Assembly: GCF_001562255.1 (NCBI RefSeq)
Contig: NZ_CP014301.1
Coordinates: forward strand, 3,937,501-4,001,500
Length of the DNA: 64,000 bases
From: Bosea sp. PAMC 26642
Lineage (GTDB): Bacteria > Pseudomonadota > Alphaproteobacteria > Rhizobiales > Beijerinckiaceae
Reading direction: 5' to 3'
Positions 1 through 8,066 of this stretch are shown here, in pieces. Position numbers and translations under genes: made by a program. The first letter of the stretch is position 1, and every line of letters starts with the position of its first letter. A model generated the notes under the pieces. That model saw only the letters and a list, made by a program, of their open reading frames with translations, did not search any database and was not told where the DNA came from.

Positions 1-1212
1 AACGTCACCAACGCGCTCAAGACCCCGATCGCCGCCTCGCGTGAGCCGCTCGTCGAGGACAAGCTCCTGATGACCAAGCGCGGCGAGAATTTCGAGCAGG
101 TGATGCGTGCCGCCGGCGCCAGCCCGGACCAGATCCGCGGCATGATCCAGGCCTTCAGCGGTCGGGTTCGCGTCACCGCCTTGCCCGACGGCCAGGTTTT
201 GCAGGCCTTGTTCGCGCCGGGCCCGCAGCCCGGCGATCCCCGCCAGATCGTGCGCGTCTCCCTCCTCGCAAACGGCCAGCCCGAATCGACGGTTGCGATC
301 AACGACAAGGGCGTCTTCGTTCCCGTCTCGCTGCAGAAGCAGGAGGTCGCCGGCCCGATGCGGCCTCAGCGCAAACCCGCGCAAAGCGACGACGAGGAGG
401 AGGACGACGAGGAAGGCACCGGCGCGCGGCTGTACGAGAGCCTCTACGAGACCGGCCTGCGCCACGAGGTGCCGCGTCCGATGATCGACGAACTCGTGCG
501 CATCTTCTCCTACGACCTCGACTTCCAGCAGCGCGTCCGGACCGGAGACAATCTCGAGATCGTCTTCACCGAGGACGACGAAGGCGAGCGCGGCGAGATT
601 CTGTCGGCTGCATTGACGATCGGAGGCGAGACCCGCCGCGTCTTCCGCTACCAGGCGCCCGAGGACGGGCTGATCGAATATTTCGACGAGGAAGGAAAGT
701 CGCTGAAGAAATTCCTGCTGCGCAAGCCGATCGCCGATGGCGAGATGCGCTCGGGCTTTGGTATGCGCTACCACCCGATCATGCGCTATTCCAAGATGCA
801 TACCGGCGTAGACTGGGCCAATCGCATCGGCACTCCGATCCTGGCGGCCGGCAACGGCACCGTGATCAGTGCGGGCTGGTCCTCGGGCTACGGCAAGCAC
901 ACCGAGATCCAGCACGCCAACGGCTATGTCACGACCTATTCGCACCAGTCCAATTTCGCCAACGGCATCGTGCCGGGCGCCAAGGTGCGGCAGGGTCAGG
1001 TCATCGGCTATCTCGGCTCGACCGGCCTCTCGACCGGTCCGCATCTGCATTACGAGGTCAAGGTCAACGACAACTTCGTCAACCCGATGAAGATCCGCGT
1101 GCCGCGTGGCCGCGAGCTTGAGGGCCGTACGCTCGCCGAGTTCAAGCGCCAGCGCGATACCATCCAGGAGCTCAATGTACGTGCCGGAGGGGCGCTCGCG
1201 CAGTTGCGCTGA
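1..1212 (+). CDS. M23 family metallopeptidase, 5' end outside window
   Basis: Periplasmic zinc endopeptidase of the LytM/M23 type, expected to cut peptidoglycan cross-links or to act in envelope maintenance. The frame is open from base 1, so 403 residues are visible and the N-terminus, with any signal peptide, is missing. An N-terminal domain of the kind that precedes M23 in long murein hydrolases is followed by a very acidic patch (DDEEEDDEE, bases 388-411) and a C-terminal M23 domain. Zinc ligands are present: His267 and Asp271 in HTGVD, and the HLH pair His348/His350. The catalytic domain therefore looks intact, unlike degenerate LytM activators. A short Gln/Arg-rich tail follows. No neighbour indicates a more specific role. 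Confidence 0.9.
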   Translation, partial: NVTNALKTPIAASREPLVEDKLLMTKRGENFEQVMRAAGASPDQIRGMIQAFSGRVRVTALPDGQVLQALFAPGPQPGDPRQIVRVSLLANGQPESTVAINDKGVFVPVSLQKQEVAGPMRPQRKPAQSDDEEEDDEEGTGARLYESLYETGLRHEVPRPMIDELVRIFSYDLDFQQRVRTGDNLEIVFTEDDEGERGEILSAALTIGGETRRVFRYQAPEDGLIEYFDEEGKSLKKFLLRKPIADGEMRSGFGMRYHPIMRYSKMHTGVDWANRIGTPILAAGNGTVISAGWSSGYGKHTEIQHANGYVTTYSHQSNFANGIVPGAKVRQGQVIGYLGSTGLSTGPHLHYEVKVNDNFVNPMKIRVPRGRELEGRTLAEFKRQRDTIQELNVRAGGALAQLR

Positions 1213-1325
1213 GCGCATGACGATGACGGCCGGCACGTGTCATCGAGCGCCCGGCGCTTGACTCGCGGCAGGGCGACGGCGCAGGGGGCTTGTAACCACC
1301 CTTCCAGCGCCGCGAGTTCAGGCCC

Positions 1326-2243
1326 ATGCTCGCCTCCCTTCTCATCGTCTTTCCGGTCTTCGGCCTGATCGCGATCGGCTATGCCGCGCGCTGGACCAGG
1401 CTGCTGCGCGAGACGACCGGCGAGGGCCTGTCCGACTTCGTCTTCGTGCTGGCGGTGCCTTGCCTGCTGTTCAGGACGTTGGCGAAAGCCGACATCCCCG
1501 CCGCCCAGCCCTGGGGCTACTGGATCGCCTATTTCGCCGGCCTTACGGTGGTCTGGGCCCTGGCGATGCTGGTCGCGCATCGGATATTCGCCCGCAAGGG
1601 CCCCGAACTCGTGGTCTCGGGCTTCGCCGCGGCCCAGTCGAACACCGTCTTCGTCGGCATCCCGATGATCCTGAAGGCTTATGGCGAAGCCGGCGCCGTG
1701 CCGCTCGGACTGCTGCTGGCGGTGCATCTGCCCGTCACCATGACGGCCGCGACCATTCTCGCCGAAGGCCGGTCCGCATCCTTCGCCATGCTGGTGAAGC
1801 GCCTCTTCACCCATCCCATCATTGTGGGCATCCTGCTTGCCATGGCCGTGCGGCCGGTCATCGGCCTCGTCCCGCAGCCGATATGGACGCTGGTCGATCT
1901 TTTGGCCGGAGCCGCCGTACCCTGCGCCCTGATCAGTCTCGGCATCGCCATGCGCCGCTACGGGCTCGCCTCGGGCCTCGGCCTGCCTCTGATCCTCAGC
2001 GTGCTGAAGCTCGGCCTCCACCCGCTGATCGTCTATGTGCTGGCGACACGCGTCTTCGACATGCCCCCGCATTGGTCGGGCGTCGCCGTGCTCTTCGCCG
2101 CCTGCCCATGCGGGATCAACGCCTATCTCTTCGCCGAGCGCTACCGGCAGGGTATCGCCGATGCATCGAGTGCGATCGCGCTCTCGACCATGCTCTCGCT
2201 TTTCACCACCGCTGCCTGGCTGACTTGGCTCGGCGTCGGCTGA
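1326..2243 (+). CDS. AEC family (auxin efflux carrier type) transporter
   Basis: Inner-membrane permease of the AEC/PF03547 family, 305 residues, made of about ten hydrophobic segments along its whole length. Bacterial members export or import small organic acids such as malate or malonate, but the substrate cannot be read from sequence. The opening MLASLLIVFPVFGLIAIGYAAR and the Asn/Pro-containing helices around GFAAAQSNTVFVGIP (about residues 98-112) are typical of the family. It has its own intergenic region upstream (113 bases) and converges on gluQRS with a 12-base gap. No regulator or catabolic gene is adjacent that would hint at the substrate. Confidence 0.85.
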   Translation: MLASLLIVFPVFGLIAIGYAARWTRLLRETTGEGLSDFVFVLAVPCLLFRTLAKADIPAAQPWGYWIAYFAGLTVVWALAMLVAHRIFARKGPELVVSGFAAAQSNTVFVGIPMILKAYGEAGAVPLGLLLAVHLPVTMTAATILAEGRSASFAMLVKRLFTHPIIVGILLAMAVRPVIGLVPQPIWTLVDLLAGAAVPCALISLGIAMRRYGLASGLGLPLILSVLKLGLHPLIVYVLATRVFDMPPHWSGVAVLFAACPCGINAYLFAERYRQGIADASSAIALSTMLSLFTTAAWLTWLGVG

Positions 2244-2255
2244 GGCCGCTACCCG

Positions 2256-3152
2256 TCATGCAAATCCAAGTCGCTTCCTGATCTCGGCTGCGGTCACACC
2301 ACGCGCCCTCAGATCGGCGAGGCTTTCCGAACCGCGACTCTTGGCGAGCTTGTCTCCGCCTTCGTTCAACAGCAGCGGATGGAAATGATAGAGCGGCGTC
2401 GGCAGGCCGAGCAGACGCTGAAGCACGACATGGATATCGGTCGCGGCCTCCAGATCACGCCCCCGCACGACGTGACTGACGCCCTGCAGGGCGTCGTCGA
2501 CGACGACGGAGAGATGATAGCTCGTCGGAACATCCTTGCGCGCCAGCACGACGTCGCCCCAGCGCGCCGGGTCGGCGATGACGGTTCGTTGCTGCCCGTC
2601 TTCGTCAAACACGACATAGCCGGGCGCTTCTCCGGTGGCGGCAAGCGCCCGGTCCATTGCGAGCCGCAGCACATGCGCTCCCCCTGCCGCTACCCGTCGC
2701 CTGGCATCGTCTTCGTCGAGATCGCGGCAGGTGCCCGGGTAAAGCGGCGCGCCGTCCGGATCGGCGGGCCAGGGCTGCCCCGATTGCGCCTCGCGGGCCG
2801 TAACGGCGCGCTTTACCTCTTGCCGTGAACAGAAGCAGGGATAGACCAGCCCCCTCGCCCGCAAGCGTGCCACCGCTTCCGCATAATCGGAAAAATGCTC
2901 GGATTGCCGCCGGAGCGCTCCGTCGAAGCGGATTCCGAGCCAGGCGAGATTGTCATGGATCGCCTGCTCGAACTCCGGCCGGCAGCGCTCTTTGTCGATA
3001 TCCTCGATCCGCAGCAGCAGCCGGCCGCCATGCTTCGCGGTGAAGCACTGATTGGTCAGCGCCGAGAGTGCGTGCCCCAGATGCAGCCGCCCATTAGGGC
3101 TTGGCGCAAAGCGTAAGACCGGTTTGCCACCATCGGGAGAGGACGCTGCCAT
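2256..3152 (-). CDS. gluQRS: tRNA glutamyl-Q(34) synthetase GluQRS
   Basis: Paralogue of the catalytic core of glutamyl-tRNA synthetase. It activates glutamate and attaches it to queuosine in the anticodon of tRNA-Asp, without charging the tRNA 3' end. The 298-residue length, lacking the anticodon-binding half of GltX, is right for GluQRS. Visible motifs are FAPSPNGRLHLGH with the HIGH-type signature (about residues 24-27), a Cys-X-Cys plus later Cys zinc site (YPCFC and YPGTC), and KLAKS (about 268-272) in place of KMSKS. The start was set at the ATG giving MAASSPDGG. A frame extension of 12 codons upstream (to 3188) is possible but adds nothing family-like. Confidence 0.92.
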   Translation of the reverse strand: MAASSPDGGKPVLRFAPSPNGRLHLGHALSALTNQCFTAKHGGRLLLRIEDIDKERCRPEFEQAIHDNLAWLGIRFDGALRRQSEHFSDYAEAVARLRARGLVYPCFCSRQEVKRAVTAREAQSGQPWPADPDGAPLYPGTCRDLDEDDARRRVAAGGAHVLRLAMDRALAATGEAPGYVVFDEDGQQRTVIADPARWGDVVLARKDVPTSYHLSVVVDDALQGVSHVVRGRDLEAATDIHVVLQRLLGLPTPLYHFHPLLLNEGGDKLAKSRGSESLADLRARGVTAAEIRKRLGFA

Positions 3153-3241
3153 AGTCGCCTGTTTATGGTCTCGGCCGCCGGCCGCCAAGGCCCGAACCCC
3201 TGCTGACGAACGATGACCATGCCCCGCGATAGAGACGTGCC

Positions 3242-3883
3242 ATGACCCTGATCACCTGCGACGCCGATCTCAAGGAAGGCATGGCGGCGCTGCTTGCGCT
3301 CCATCCTCATTGGGCTGCCATCATCGATCGCGTCGGCCTGCCGCCGCTGCGCCGCCGCGCGGACGGTTTCGAGGGCCTGGCGGCGATCATCGTCGCGCAG
3401 CAATTGTCGGTAGCGAGCGCGCGCGCCGTCTGGGCGAGGGTTGCAACCGTGTTCGATCCGCTGACACCGGAGCGCATCCTGGCCGCAAGCGACGACGATA
3501 TGCGCCTCTCGGGGCTGTCGCGCCCCAAGCAGCGCACCCTGCAGGCACTGGCGACCGCTCTCCTAAACGGCGCCCTCGATCTCGACACGCTGGCCGATGC
3601 CCCGGCCGACGCCGTCCATGCCAAGATGACGGCGATCTCCGGCATCGGACCCTGGACCGCAGACATCTACCTGCTGTTCTGCCTCGGTCACCGCGACGCC
3701 TTCGCCGCGGGCGACCTCGCCATACAGGAGGCTGCAAGGCAGGCCTTCGGCCTCGCCGCCAAGCCAAAGGCCGCCGAGTTGCTGGCGCTCGCGGAGGCAT
3801 GGCGGCCCTGGCGTGGCGTTGCCGCCCGCCTGCTCTGGGCCTACTACGCCGCGATCAAGGCACGCGAGGGCGTCAACGCCTGA
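3242..3883 (+). CDS. DNA-3-methyladenine glycosylase II (AlkA-type HhH-GPD)
   Basis: Base-excision-repair glycosylase that removes alkylated purines from DNA. The 213-residue protein is one HhH-GPD domain: the helix-hairpin-helix reads ISGIGPWTAD (about 132-141) and is followed by the GPD loop, with Asp158 in AAGDLA as the likely catalytic aspartate. It lacks the C-terminal FeS cysteines of endonuclease III and MutY and the N-terminal TBP-like domain of E. coli AlkA. This short form is common in alphaproteobacteria. It diverges from gluQRS and ends 3 bases from the convergent aldolase gene. Confidence 0.87.
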   Translation: MTLITCDADLKEGMAALLALHPHWAAIIDRVGLPPLRRRADGFEGLAAIIVAQQLSVASARAVWARVATVFDPLTPERILAASDDDMRLSGLSRPKQRTLQALATALLNGALDLDTLADAPADAVHAKMTAISGIGPWTADIYLLFCLGHRDAFAAGDLAIQEAARQAFGLAAKPKAAELLALAEAWRPWRGVAARLLWAYYAAIKAREGVNA

Positions 3884-3886
3884 CGA

Positions 3887-4666
3887 TTAACTCCGGGTGA
3901 GCTTCAGCGCCGTCTGCGCTGCCGTCCTCAAAAAGGCGGTGTCGCTCATCAGCGTCACCATCCTGGCACCCATCGCCAGGAAGGCTTTTGCCCGTTCGGC
4001 GCTCTGGGCATAGACCGCAACCGGCTTGTTCACCGCCGCCGCCCGCGTCACGATATGCGCGATCGCCTCGTCGACCTCCTTGGCGCCCGAATCGACGCGT
4101 GCGCCGCCCGACAGCGCGATCGACAAATCGGAGGGACCGACGAAGACGGCGTCGATGCCGTCCAGCGCCAGGATATCGTCGAGGATCGCCATCGCCTCGC
4201 GGGTCTCGATCATCGCGAAGGACAGCGAGAAGCGGTTCGCTTCCTTGAGATAGCCGTTCTGGTCGAGTCCGGAGGCGCCCAGGCCGCCATAGCTGCCCCA
4301 GCTGCGCTCGCCCATCGGCGGATATTTCGAATAGGCCGCGAAGGCCTTCGCATCGGCCATGGTGTTGATCATCGGCGCGATCACGCCCGAGGCACCGGCA
4401 TCGAACAGGCGCGACACGTTCTGGAACTCACCGACCGCAATACGCGCCAGCGCCGGCTTGCCGGCCGCATTGATCAGCGGGATGGCCCGGATGACCTCGC
4501 CCAGCGTGATCGGCCCGTGCTGCATGTCCAGGGTGACGGCATCGAAGTCCTCCTGCGCCAGAATTCCGGCAATGCTCGGAGACGCGATGCCGCACCACGC
4601 CGAGACGACCGTGTCGCCCTTGGCGAGACGGTCGGCGAGAGAGGACAGGACGGTCGGTTTGGCCAT
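3887..4666 (-). CDS. HpcH/HpaI family aldolase
   Basis: Class II, metal-dependent aldolase or citrate-lyase-like enzyme of 259 residues, cytoplasmic. Family members cleave 4-hydroxy-2-oxo acids (for example 4-hydroxy-2-oxoheptane-1,7-dioate) to pyruvate or glyoxylate plus an aldehyde. Catalytic features are visible: His50 in DMQHG, Arg75, the metal ligands Glu154 (MIETREA) and Asp180 (GPSDLS). The true substrate is unknown because no aromatic-degradation genes are nearby. It lies downstream of the DUF1476 gene on the same strand, but a hairpin with a T-rich tail at 4745-4768 probably separates the two transcripts. Confidence 0.85.
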   Translation of the reverse strand: MAKPTVLSSLADRLAKGDTVVSAWCGIASPSIAGILAQEDFDAVTLDMQHGPITLGEVIRAIPLINAAGKPALARIAVGEFQNVSRLFDAGASGVIAPMINTMADAKAFAAYSKYPPMGERSWGSYGGLGASGLDQNGYLKEANRFSLSFAMIETREAMAILDDILALDGIDAVFVGPSDLSIALSGGARVDSGAKEVDEAIAHIVTRAAAVNKPVAVYAQSAERAKAFLAMGARMVTLMSDTAFLRTAAQTALKLTRS

Positions 4667-4744
4667 GGCGCGTTCATCCGGTTTGTGGGCCCGCTCTTGG
4701 ACATGGCGGGTGCGTCAGGTTGGACCGGAGAGCCCCCGAAAAGC

Positions 4745-4768
4745 AAACGGGCGCCCATGCGCCCGTTT
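4745..4768 (-). terminator. Likely intrinsic terminator after the DUF1476 gene
   Basis: Perfect 10-bp inverted repeat (aaacgggcgc / gcgcccgttt) with a four-base loop. Read on the minus strand it is followed by gcttttc. It stands just downstream of the DUF1476 stop and upstream of the aldolase start, so it would end the DUF1476 message. Confidence 0.6.
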
Positions 4769-4796
4769 CAAACACGACCTGCGTTCCAGGACGCCT

Positions 4797-5120
4797 TCAG
4801 CGCCCGGCCTGTATTTCCTCGGCCGCCCGGATCAGCAGCTCGGTCATGACCCTGCGGATTTCGGCATCGCCAACCTCGACGCTGCCCGCTGCGAAATCCG
4901 TCTTGACCTTGCGCACGACATCCTCGTCGCCCGCTTCCTCGAAATCGGCCACCACGACCGATTTGGCATACGCATCCGCATCCGGCCCGCTCTTGCCGAG
5001 CTTCTCGGCAGCCCACAGCCCGAGCAGCTTGTTGCGCCGGGCCGTCGCCTTGAAGCGCAGTTCCTCGTCATGGGCGAACTTGTTCTCGAAAGCATCCTTG
5101 CGCTGATCGAAAGTCGACAT
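4797..5120 (-). CDS. DUF1476 protein, F1F0-ATPase inhibitor zeta subunit
   Basis: Small soluble protein of 107 residues matching the DUF1476 family. The family is known from Paracoccus as the zeta subunit, which blocks ATP hydrolysis by the F1 motor through its N-terminal segment. The opening [20 protein letters not shown] is the family signature, followed by a helical region ending [13 protein letters not shown]. The start was placed at this Met; the longer frame adds only MIR. The gene diverges from purC, a neighbour pair common in Hyphomicrobiales. Its expression may be tied to growth state, but the sequence shows no operator. Confidence 0.88.
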   Translation of the reverse strand: MSTFDQRKDAFENKFAHDEELRFKATARRNKLLGLWAAEKLGKSGPDADAYAKSVVVADFEEAGDEDVVRKVKTDFAAGSVEVGDAEIRRVMTELLIRAAEEIQAGR

Positions 5121-5494
5121 GCGGATCAAATCCTCTCGGGAAGTATGGCCCCATCAGGGGCTCGGAATGGTGCCGATCTGCGCCATATAGGATGAGGCGC
5201 CCGGCAGGGCCAGTCCGGAATGCGCGTCCGGCCGCTATTGGCGTAACCATCACGACAGGCTTCCACAGCGGATTTGTTGCGTTTGCGGTGCAGAAGCGCC
5301 ATATAGCGGGCGCGAAGTTCGCCTCTCGGCGGCCGTCGCATCGCGCCAACCGGCTTCGCGCTCGGGCCGATTCGGGTCATTCCGCATCGGCACATCGCAA
5401 ATGCCGCACGACCAGGGCCAAGATCCCGCCGCGGGGCAGCCCGCGTCCAGAGAAAGGCCGACCTTTGGATTTCCTCAAGCCACGGTACATCCCC
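5121..5494. other. Intergenic region between zeta inhibitor and purC
   Basis: About 370 bases with no supported gene; it must hold the two divergent promoters. The decamer cgccatatag occurs twice (5181-5190 and 5297-5306), each offering a TATAG-like -10 element. No convincing -35 partner, PurR-like operator or riboswitch could be seen. Confidence 0.5.
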
Positions 5495-6259
5495 ATGAAT
5501 CGCCGCCGTCGCATCTACGAAGGCAAGGCGAAAGTCCTCTATGAAGGGCCAGAGCCCGGTACGCTGATCCAGCATTTCAAGGACGACGCCACCGCCTTCA
5601 ACGCCAAGAAGCATGAAGTGATCGATGGCAAGGGGGTCCTGAACAACCGCATCTCCGAGCACATATTCTCGAACCTCAACGACATCGGCGTTCCCACGCA
5701 TTTCATCCGCCGGCTGAACATGCGCGAGCAGCTGATCCGCGAGGTCGAGATCATTCCGCTCGAGATCGTGGTGCGCAACGTCGCCGCCGGCTCGCTCTCC
5801 ACCCGCCTCGGGCTGGAGGAAGGCACGCAGCTGCCGCGCTCGATCATCGAGTTCTATTACAAGAACGACGCGCTGAACGACCCGATGGTCTCCGAGGAGC
5901 ACATCACCGCCTTCGGCTGGGCGACGCCGCAGGAGATCGACGACATCATGGCGCTGGCCATCCGTGTCAACGACTTCCTCTCCGGCCTGTTCCTGGGCGC
6001 GGGCATCCGTCTCGTCGACTTCAAGATCGAGTGCGGCCGCCTCTGGGAAGGCGAGATGATGCGCATCGTCGTCGCCGACGAGATCAGCCCCGATTCCTGC
6101 CGGCTCTGGGACATCAAGTCGAAGGACAAGATGGACAAGGACCGGTTCCGCCGCGACATGGGCGGGCTGATCGAAGCCTATACCGAAGTCGCCCGCCGCC
6201 TCGGCATTCTCGGCGAGAACGAAAAGGCCGGACCGGCCGGACCACGGCTGGTCCAGTAA
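5495..6259 (+). CDS. purC: Phosphoribosylaminoimidazole-succinocarboxamide synthase
   Basis: SAICAR synthetase, which joins aspartate to CAIR using ATP in de novo purine synthesis. The 254-residue length and opening [13 protein letters not shown] are those of the alphaproteobacterial enzyme. Typical stretches are [17 protein letters not shown], the [11 protein letters not shown] region and DFKIECGR near the C-terminus, plus [12 protein letters not shown]. The frame is open for 101 further codons upstream, but that part has no family resemblance, so the start was set at 5495. It heads a purine group (lipoprotein, purS, purQ) and appears to have its own terminator at 6307-6334. Confidence 0.95.
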   Translation: MNRRRRIYEGKAKVLYEGPEPGTLIQHFKDDATAFNAKKHEVIDGKGVLNNRISEHIFSNLNDIGVPTHFIRRLNMREQLIREVEIIPLEIVVRNVAAGSLSTRLGLEEGTQLPRSIIEFYYKNDALNDPMVSEEHITAFGWATPQEIDDIMALAIRVNDFLSGLFLGAGIRLVDFKIECGRLWEGEMMRIVVADEISPDSCRLWDIKSKDKMDKDRFRRDMGGLIEAYTEVARRLGILGENEKAGPAGPRLVQ

Positions 6260-6273
6260 CGTCGCCGGGTGCC

Positions 6274-6879
6274 GTGAGCCTGCCTCCCCCGGAATCGACA
6301 GCTTTGAAACGGGAGCGTTCGCGCTCCCGTTTTTGCGTCGTGGCGCTGCTGCTAGGCCTCTCGCTCATCGCTGGCTGCGGTCACGACTATGGCCAGATCA
6401 TCACAGAGCTTCCAGCTGATCGCGGCTGGCAACCGCTGCCGATCGGCGACTGGGTGCTGAATGACGGCATCGCCGCCAAGGCGATGGTCTTCTGCCCGCG
6501 CGAAACCTGCCTGCGCCAGGGTTTCGCCGCTCTGATCACACTGGAAGGAGGCGAGGCCGACGCGCTGGAGGGACTGCTCCGGAAGGACCCGGCCAGCCTC
6601 GCCCGGAGCTTCGCCAAGCCGCCACCGATAGACGAGACCCGCAAGAAGGCCAAAGCCAAACCGTCGCCGCCGAAGAGCAGGACGACCGTGTCGCGCTTCT
6701 CAGACGATGGCGTCGCCGGCGTGCTCGTCGAGATTCGGGCCCGCGACGCGAATGGCAAGCGCGCCGCGACCGCGATCCTCTCGGCCCGCGAGGCCGGGGC
6801 CCTCGTCGTCGCGCTCGCCGTCAGCCCCGATCCCGACGCTGCCCGCCGCGATGTCGGCGCGACCTGGCGCAGCCGCTGA
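6274..6879 (+). CDS. Putative lipoprotein between purC and purS
   Basis: About 201 residues, no recognised family. With a GTG start at 6274 the protein begins MSLPPPESTALKRERSRS, then a hydrophobic stretch and a lipobox LIAGC with the modified cysteine near residue 35. This predicts a lipidated periplasmic protein. The rest is soluble, with a basic Lys-rich segment around residues 115-130. TTG at 6304 and GTG at 6340 are alternative in-frame starts. The second would shorten the signal peptide and avoid the purC terminator hairpin, which otherwise encodes the positively charged n-region. The gene lies 14 bases after purC and 81 before purS. The function is unknown. Confidence 0.65.
   Translation: MSLPPPESTALKRERSRSRFCVVALLLGLSLIAGCGHDYGQIITELPADRGWQPLPIGDWVLNDGIAAKAMVFCPRETCLRQGFAALITLEGGEADALEGLLRKDPASLARSFAKPPPIDETRKKAKAKPSPPKSRTTVSRFSDDGVAGVLVEIRARDANGKRAATAILSAREAGALVVALAVSPDPDAARRDVGATWRSR
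6307..6334 (+). terminator. Intrinsic terminator of purC, inside the lipoprotein frame
   Basis: Perfect 11-bp stem (aaacgggagcg / cgctcccgttt) closed by a TTCG tetraloop and running into a five-T tract. This is a textbook Rho-independent terminator 47 bases after the purC stop. It overlaps the N-terminal codons of the following lipoprotein if that starts at 6274 or 6304. Confidence 0.8.
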
Positions 6880-6899
6880 TTCGCGTGAAAGCACGCGAA
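6880..6899. repeat. Short hairpin between lipoprotein gene and purS
   Basis: 8-bp inverted repeat ttcgcgtg / cacgcgaa with an AAAG loop, followed by AAAGG rather than a T tract. It is not a terminator. It could be a fragment of a dispersed palindromic repeat or part of the purS leader. Confidence 0.4.
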
Positions 6900-6960
6900 A
6901 AGGTTGAGCCGTCTCCGATTCGCCGTTAAGCCACGCCGATCAAGCCCTTGGAGAGCCGCA

Positions 6961-7203
6961 ATGAAAGCCCGCGTCACCGTCACCCTGAAGACCGGCGTGC
7001 TCGATCCGCAGGGCAAGGCGATCGAAGGCGCGCTGAAATCGCTCGGCATCGACGGTGTCGGCTCCGTCCGCCAGGGCAAGATCTTCGATATCGAGCTGAC
7101 GGGCTCCGACAAGCCGGCAGCTGAGGCGGCGCTGAAGACGGCCTGCGAAAAGCTGCTCGCCAACACCGTGATCGAGAATTACCGCGTCGAGATCGAGGGC
7201 TGA
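6961..7203 (+). CDS. purS: Phosphoribosylformylglycinamidine synthase subunit PurS
   Basis: Small structural subunit (80 residues) of the three-part FGAM synthase. It bridges the glutaminase PurQ and the synthetase PurL and helps channel ammonia. MKARVTVTLKTGVLDPQGKAIEGAL is the family opening, and the length is standard. The frame extends 19 codons upstream, but the ATG at 6961 fits the family. It is followed after 4 bases by purQ, so the two are surely co-transcribed. purL, usually close by, is not in this window. Confidence 0.93.
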   Translation: MKARVTVTLKTGVLDPQGKAIEGALKSLGIDGVGSVRQGKIFDIELTGSDKPAAEAALKTACEKLLANTVIENYRVEIEG

Positions 7204-7207
7204 TGCC

Positions 7208-7903
7208 GTGAAAGCCGCCGTCATCACCTTTCCCGGCTCCAATCGCGAAGGCGACGTCACCAAGGCGCTGAAGCAGGCCGGGGCCAGCGTTTCCCATGTC
7301 TGGCACGCCGACACCGACTTGCCCGCCGGCACCGACCTCGTCGTCCTGCCGGGCGGCTTCTCCTATGGCGACTACCTGCGCACCGGCGCCATCGCGGCGC
7401 GCGCCAACATCATGGATGCGACTCGGGCCCACGCCGCTCGTGGCGGCTATGTGCTGGGCATCTGCAACGGCTTCCAGATCGTCTGCGAGGCCGGACTGCT
7501 GCCCGGCATCCTGCGGCGCAACGCCGACCTGAAATTCGTCTGCAAGCGCCAGAATCTCGTCGTCGAGCGCAACGACACGCCCTATGCGAGTGCCTATGCC
7601 AAGGGGCAGGTCATCGATGTCTGCATCGCCCATGGCGAAGGCAACTACATCGCCGACGACGAGACGCTGGCGCGGCTCGAAGGCGATGGTCTGGTGGCTT
7701 TCCGCTATGCCGACGCGGACGGCAAGGTCACTCCGGCCGGCAACCCCAACGGCTCGCTGAACAATATCGCCGGCATCTATTCGCCCGGCCTGAACGTGCT
7801 CGGCCTGATGCCCCACCCGGAGAACCTGATCGATTCGCTGACCGGCGGGACCGACGGGCGGGCGATGTTCGAGAGCCTGATGGGCGGGAAGAAGGCGGCG
7901 TAA
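7208..7903 (+). CDS. purQ: Phosphoribosylformylglycinamidine synthase subunit PurQ
   Basis: Class I glutamine amidotransferase (231 residues) that supplies ammonia to PurL for FGAM synthesis. It starts with GTG, four bases after purS. The nucleophile elbow is GYVLGICNGFQ with the catalytic Cys near residue 85. The His-X-Glu partner of the triad is in LMPHPEN near the C-terminus. PGGFSYGDYLRTGA is the family oxyanion-side motif. The end of the gene runs into a large palindromic repeat and a convergent ccm operon instead of purL, so the usual purSQL cluster is broken here. Confidence 0.94.
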   Translation: MKAAVITFPGSNREGDVTKALKQAGASVSHVWHADTDLPAGTDLVVLPGGFSYGDYLRTGAIAARANIMDATRAHAARGGYVLGICNGFQIVCEAGLLPGILRRNADLKFVCKRQNLVVERNDTPYASAYAKGQVIDVCIAHGEGNYIADDETLARLEGDGLVAFRYADADGKVTPAGNPNGSLNNIAGIYSPGLNVLGLMPHPENLIDSLTGGTDGRAMFESLMGGKKAA

Positions 7904-7926
7904 ACGCGACTGCGTTGCACACCCGC

Positions 7927-8040
7927 GTTGTCATTCCGGACAAGCGGCGAAGCCGCGCCGATCCGGAATCCATTATAGAGCACCGCCAGCGCCCTATAAT
8001 GGATTCCGGGTCTCCGCTTCGCTCCGCCCGGAATGACAAC
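7927..8040. repeat. Palindromic intergenic repeat, family A copy 1
   Basis: Nested inverted repeat between the convergent purQ and dsbE genes. Outer arms of 13 bp are perfect (7927-7939 / 8028-8040), inner arms of 16 bp are perfect (7963-7978 / 7994-8009), and a small gcggc-gaa-gccgc hairpin lies in the left half. A 36-base core starting tcattccgg is identical in the second copy at 30286-30395. It resembles REP/BIME-like elements; no coding capacity is seen. Confidence 0.85.
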
Positions 8041-8066
8041 CCGTGTTACCACTCGTCCATACGAGC

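Noticed and set aside
1050..2072. 340-residue minus-strand frame opposite the AEC transporter
   Set aside because: Composition typical of a codon-bias shadow and fully covered by a clear transporter gene.
5192..5494. N-terminal extension of purC by 101 residues
   Set aside because: The PurC family starts at [13 protein letters not shown]; the upstream part is Arg/Pro-rich with no likeness and overlaps the divergent promoter region.
6031..6273. Frame extension of the lipoprotein gene into purC
   Set aside because: It overlaps the end of purC in another frame; the lipobox shows the real N-terminus is close to 6274-6340.
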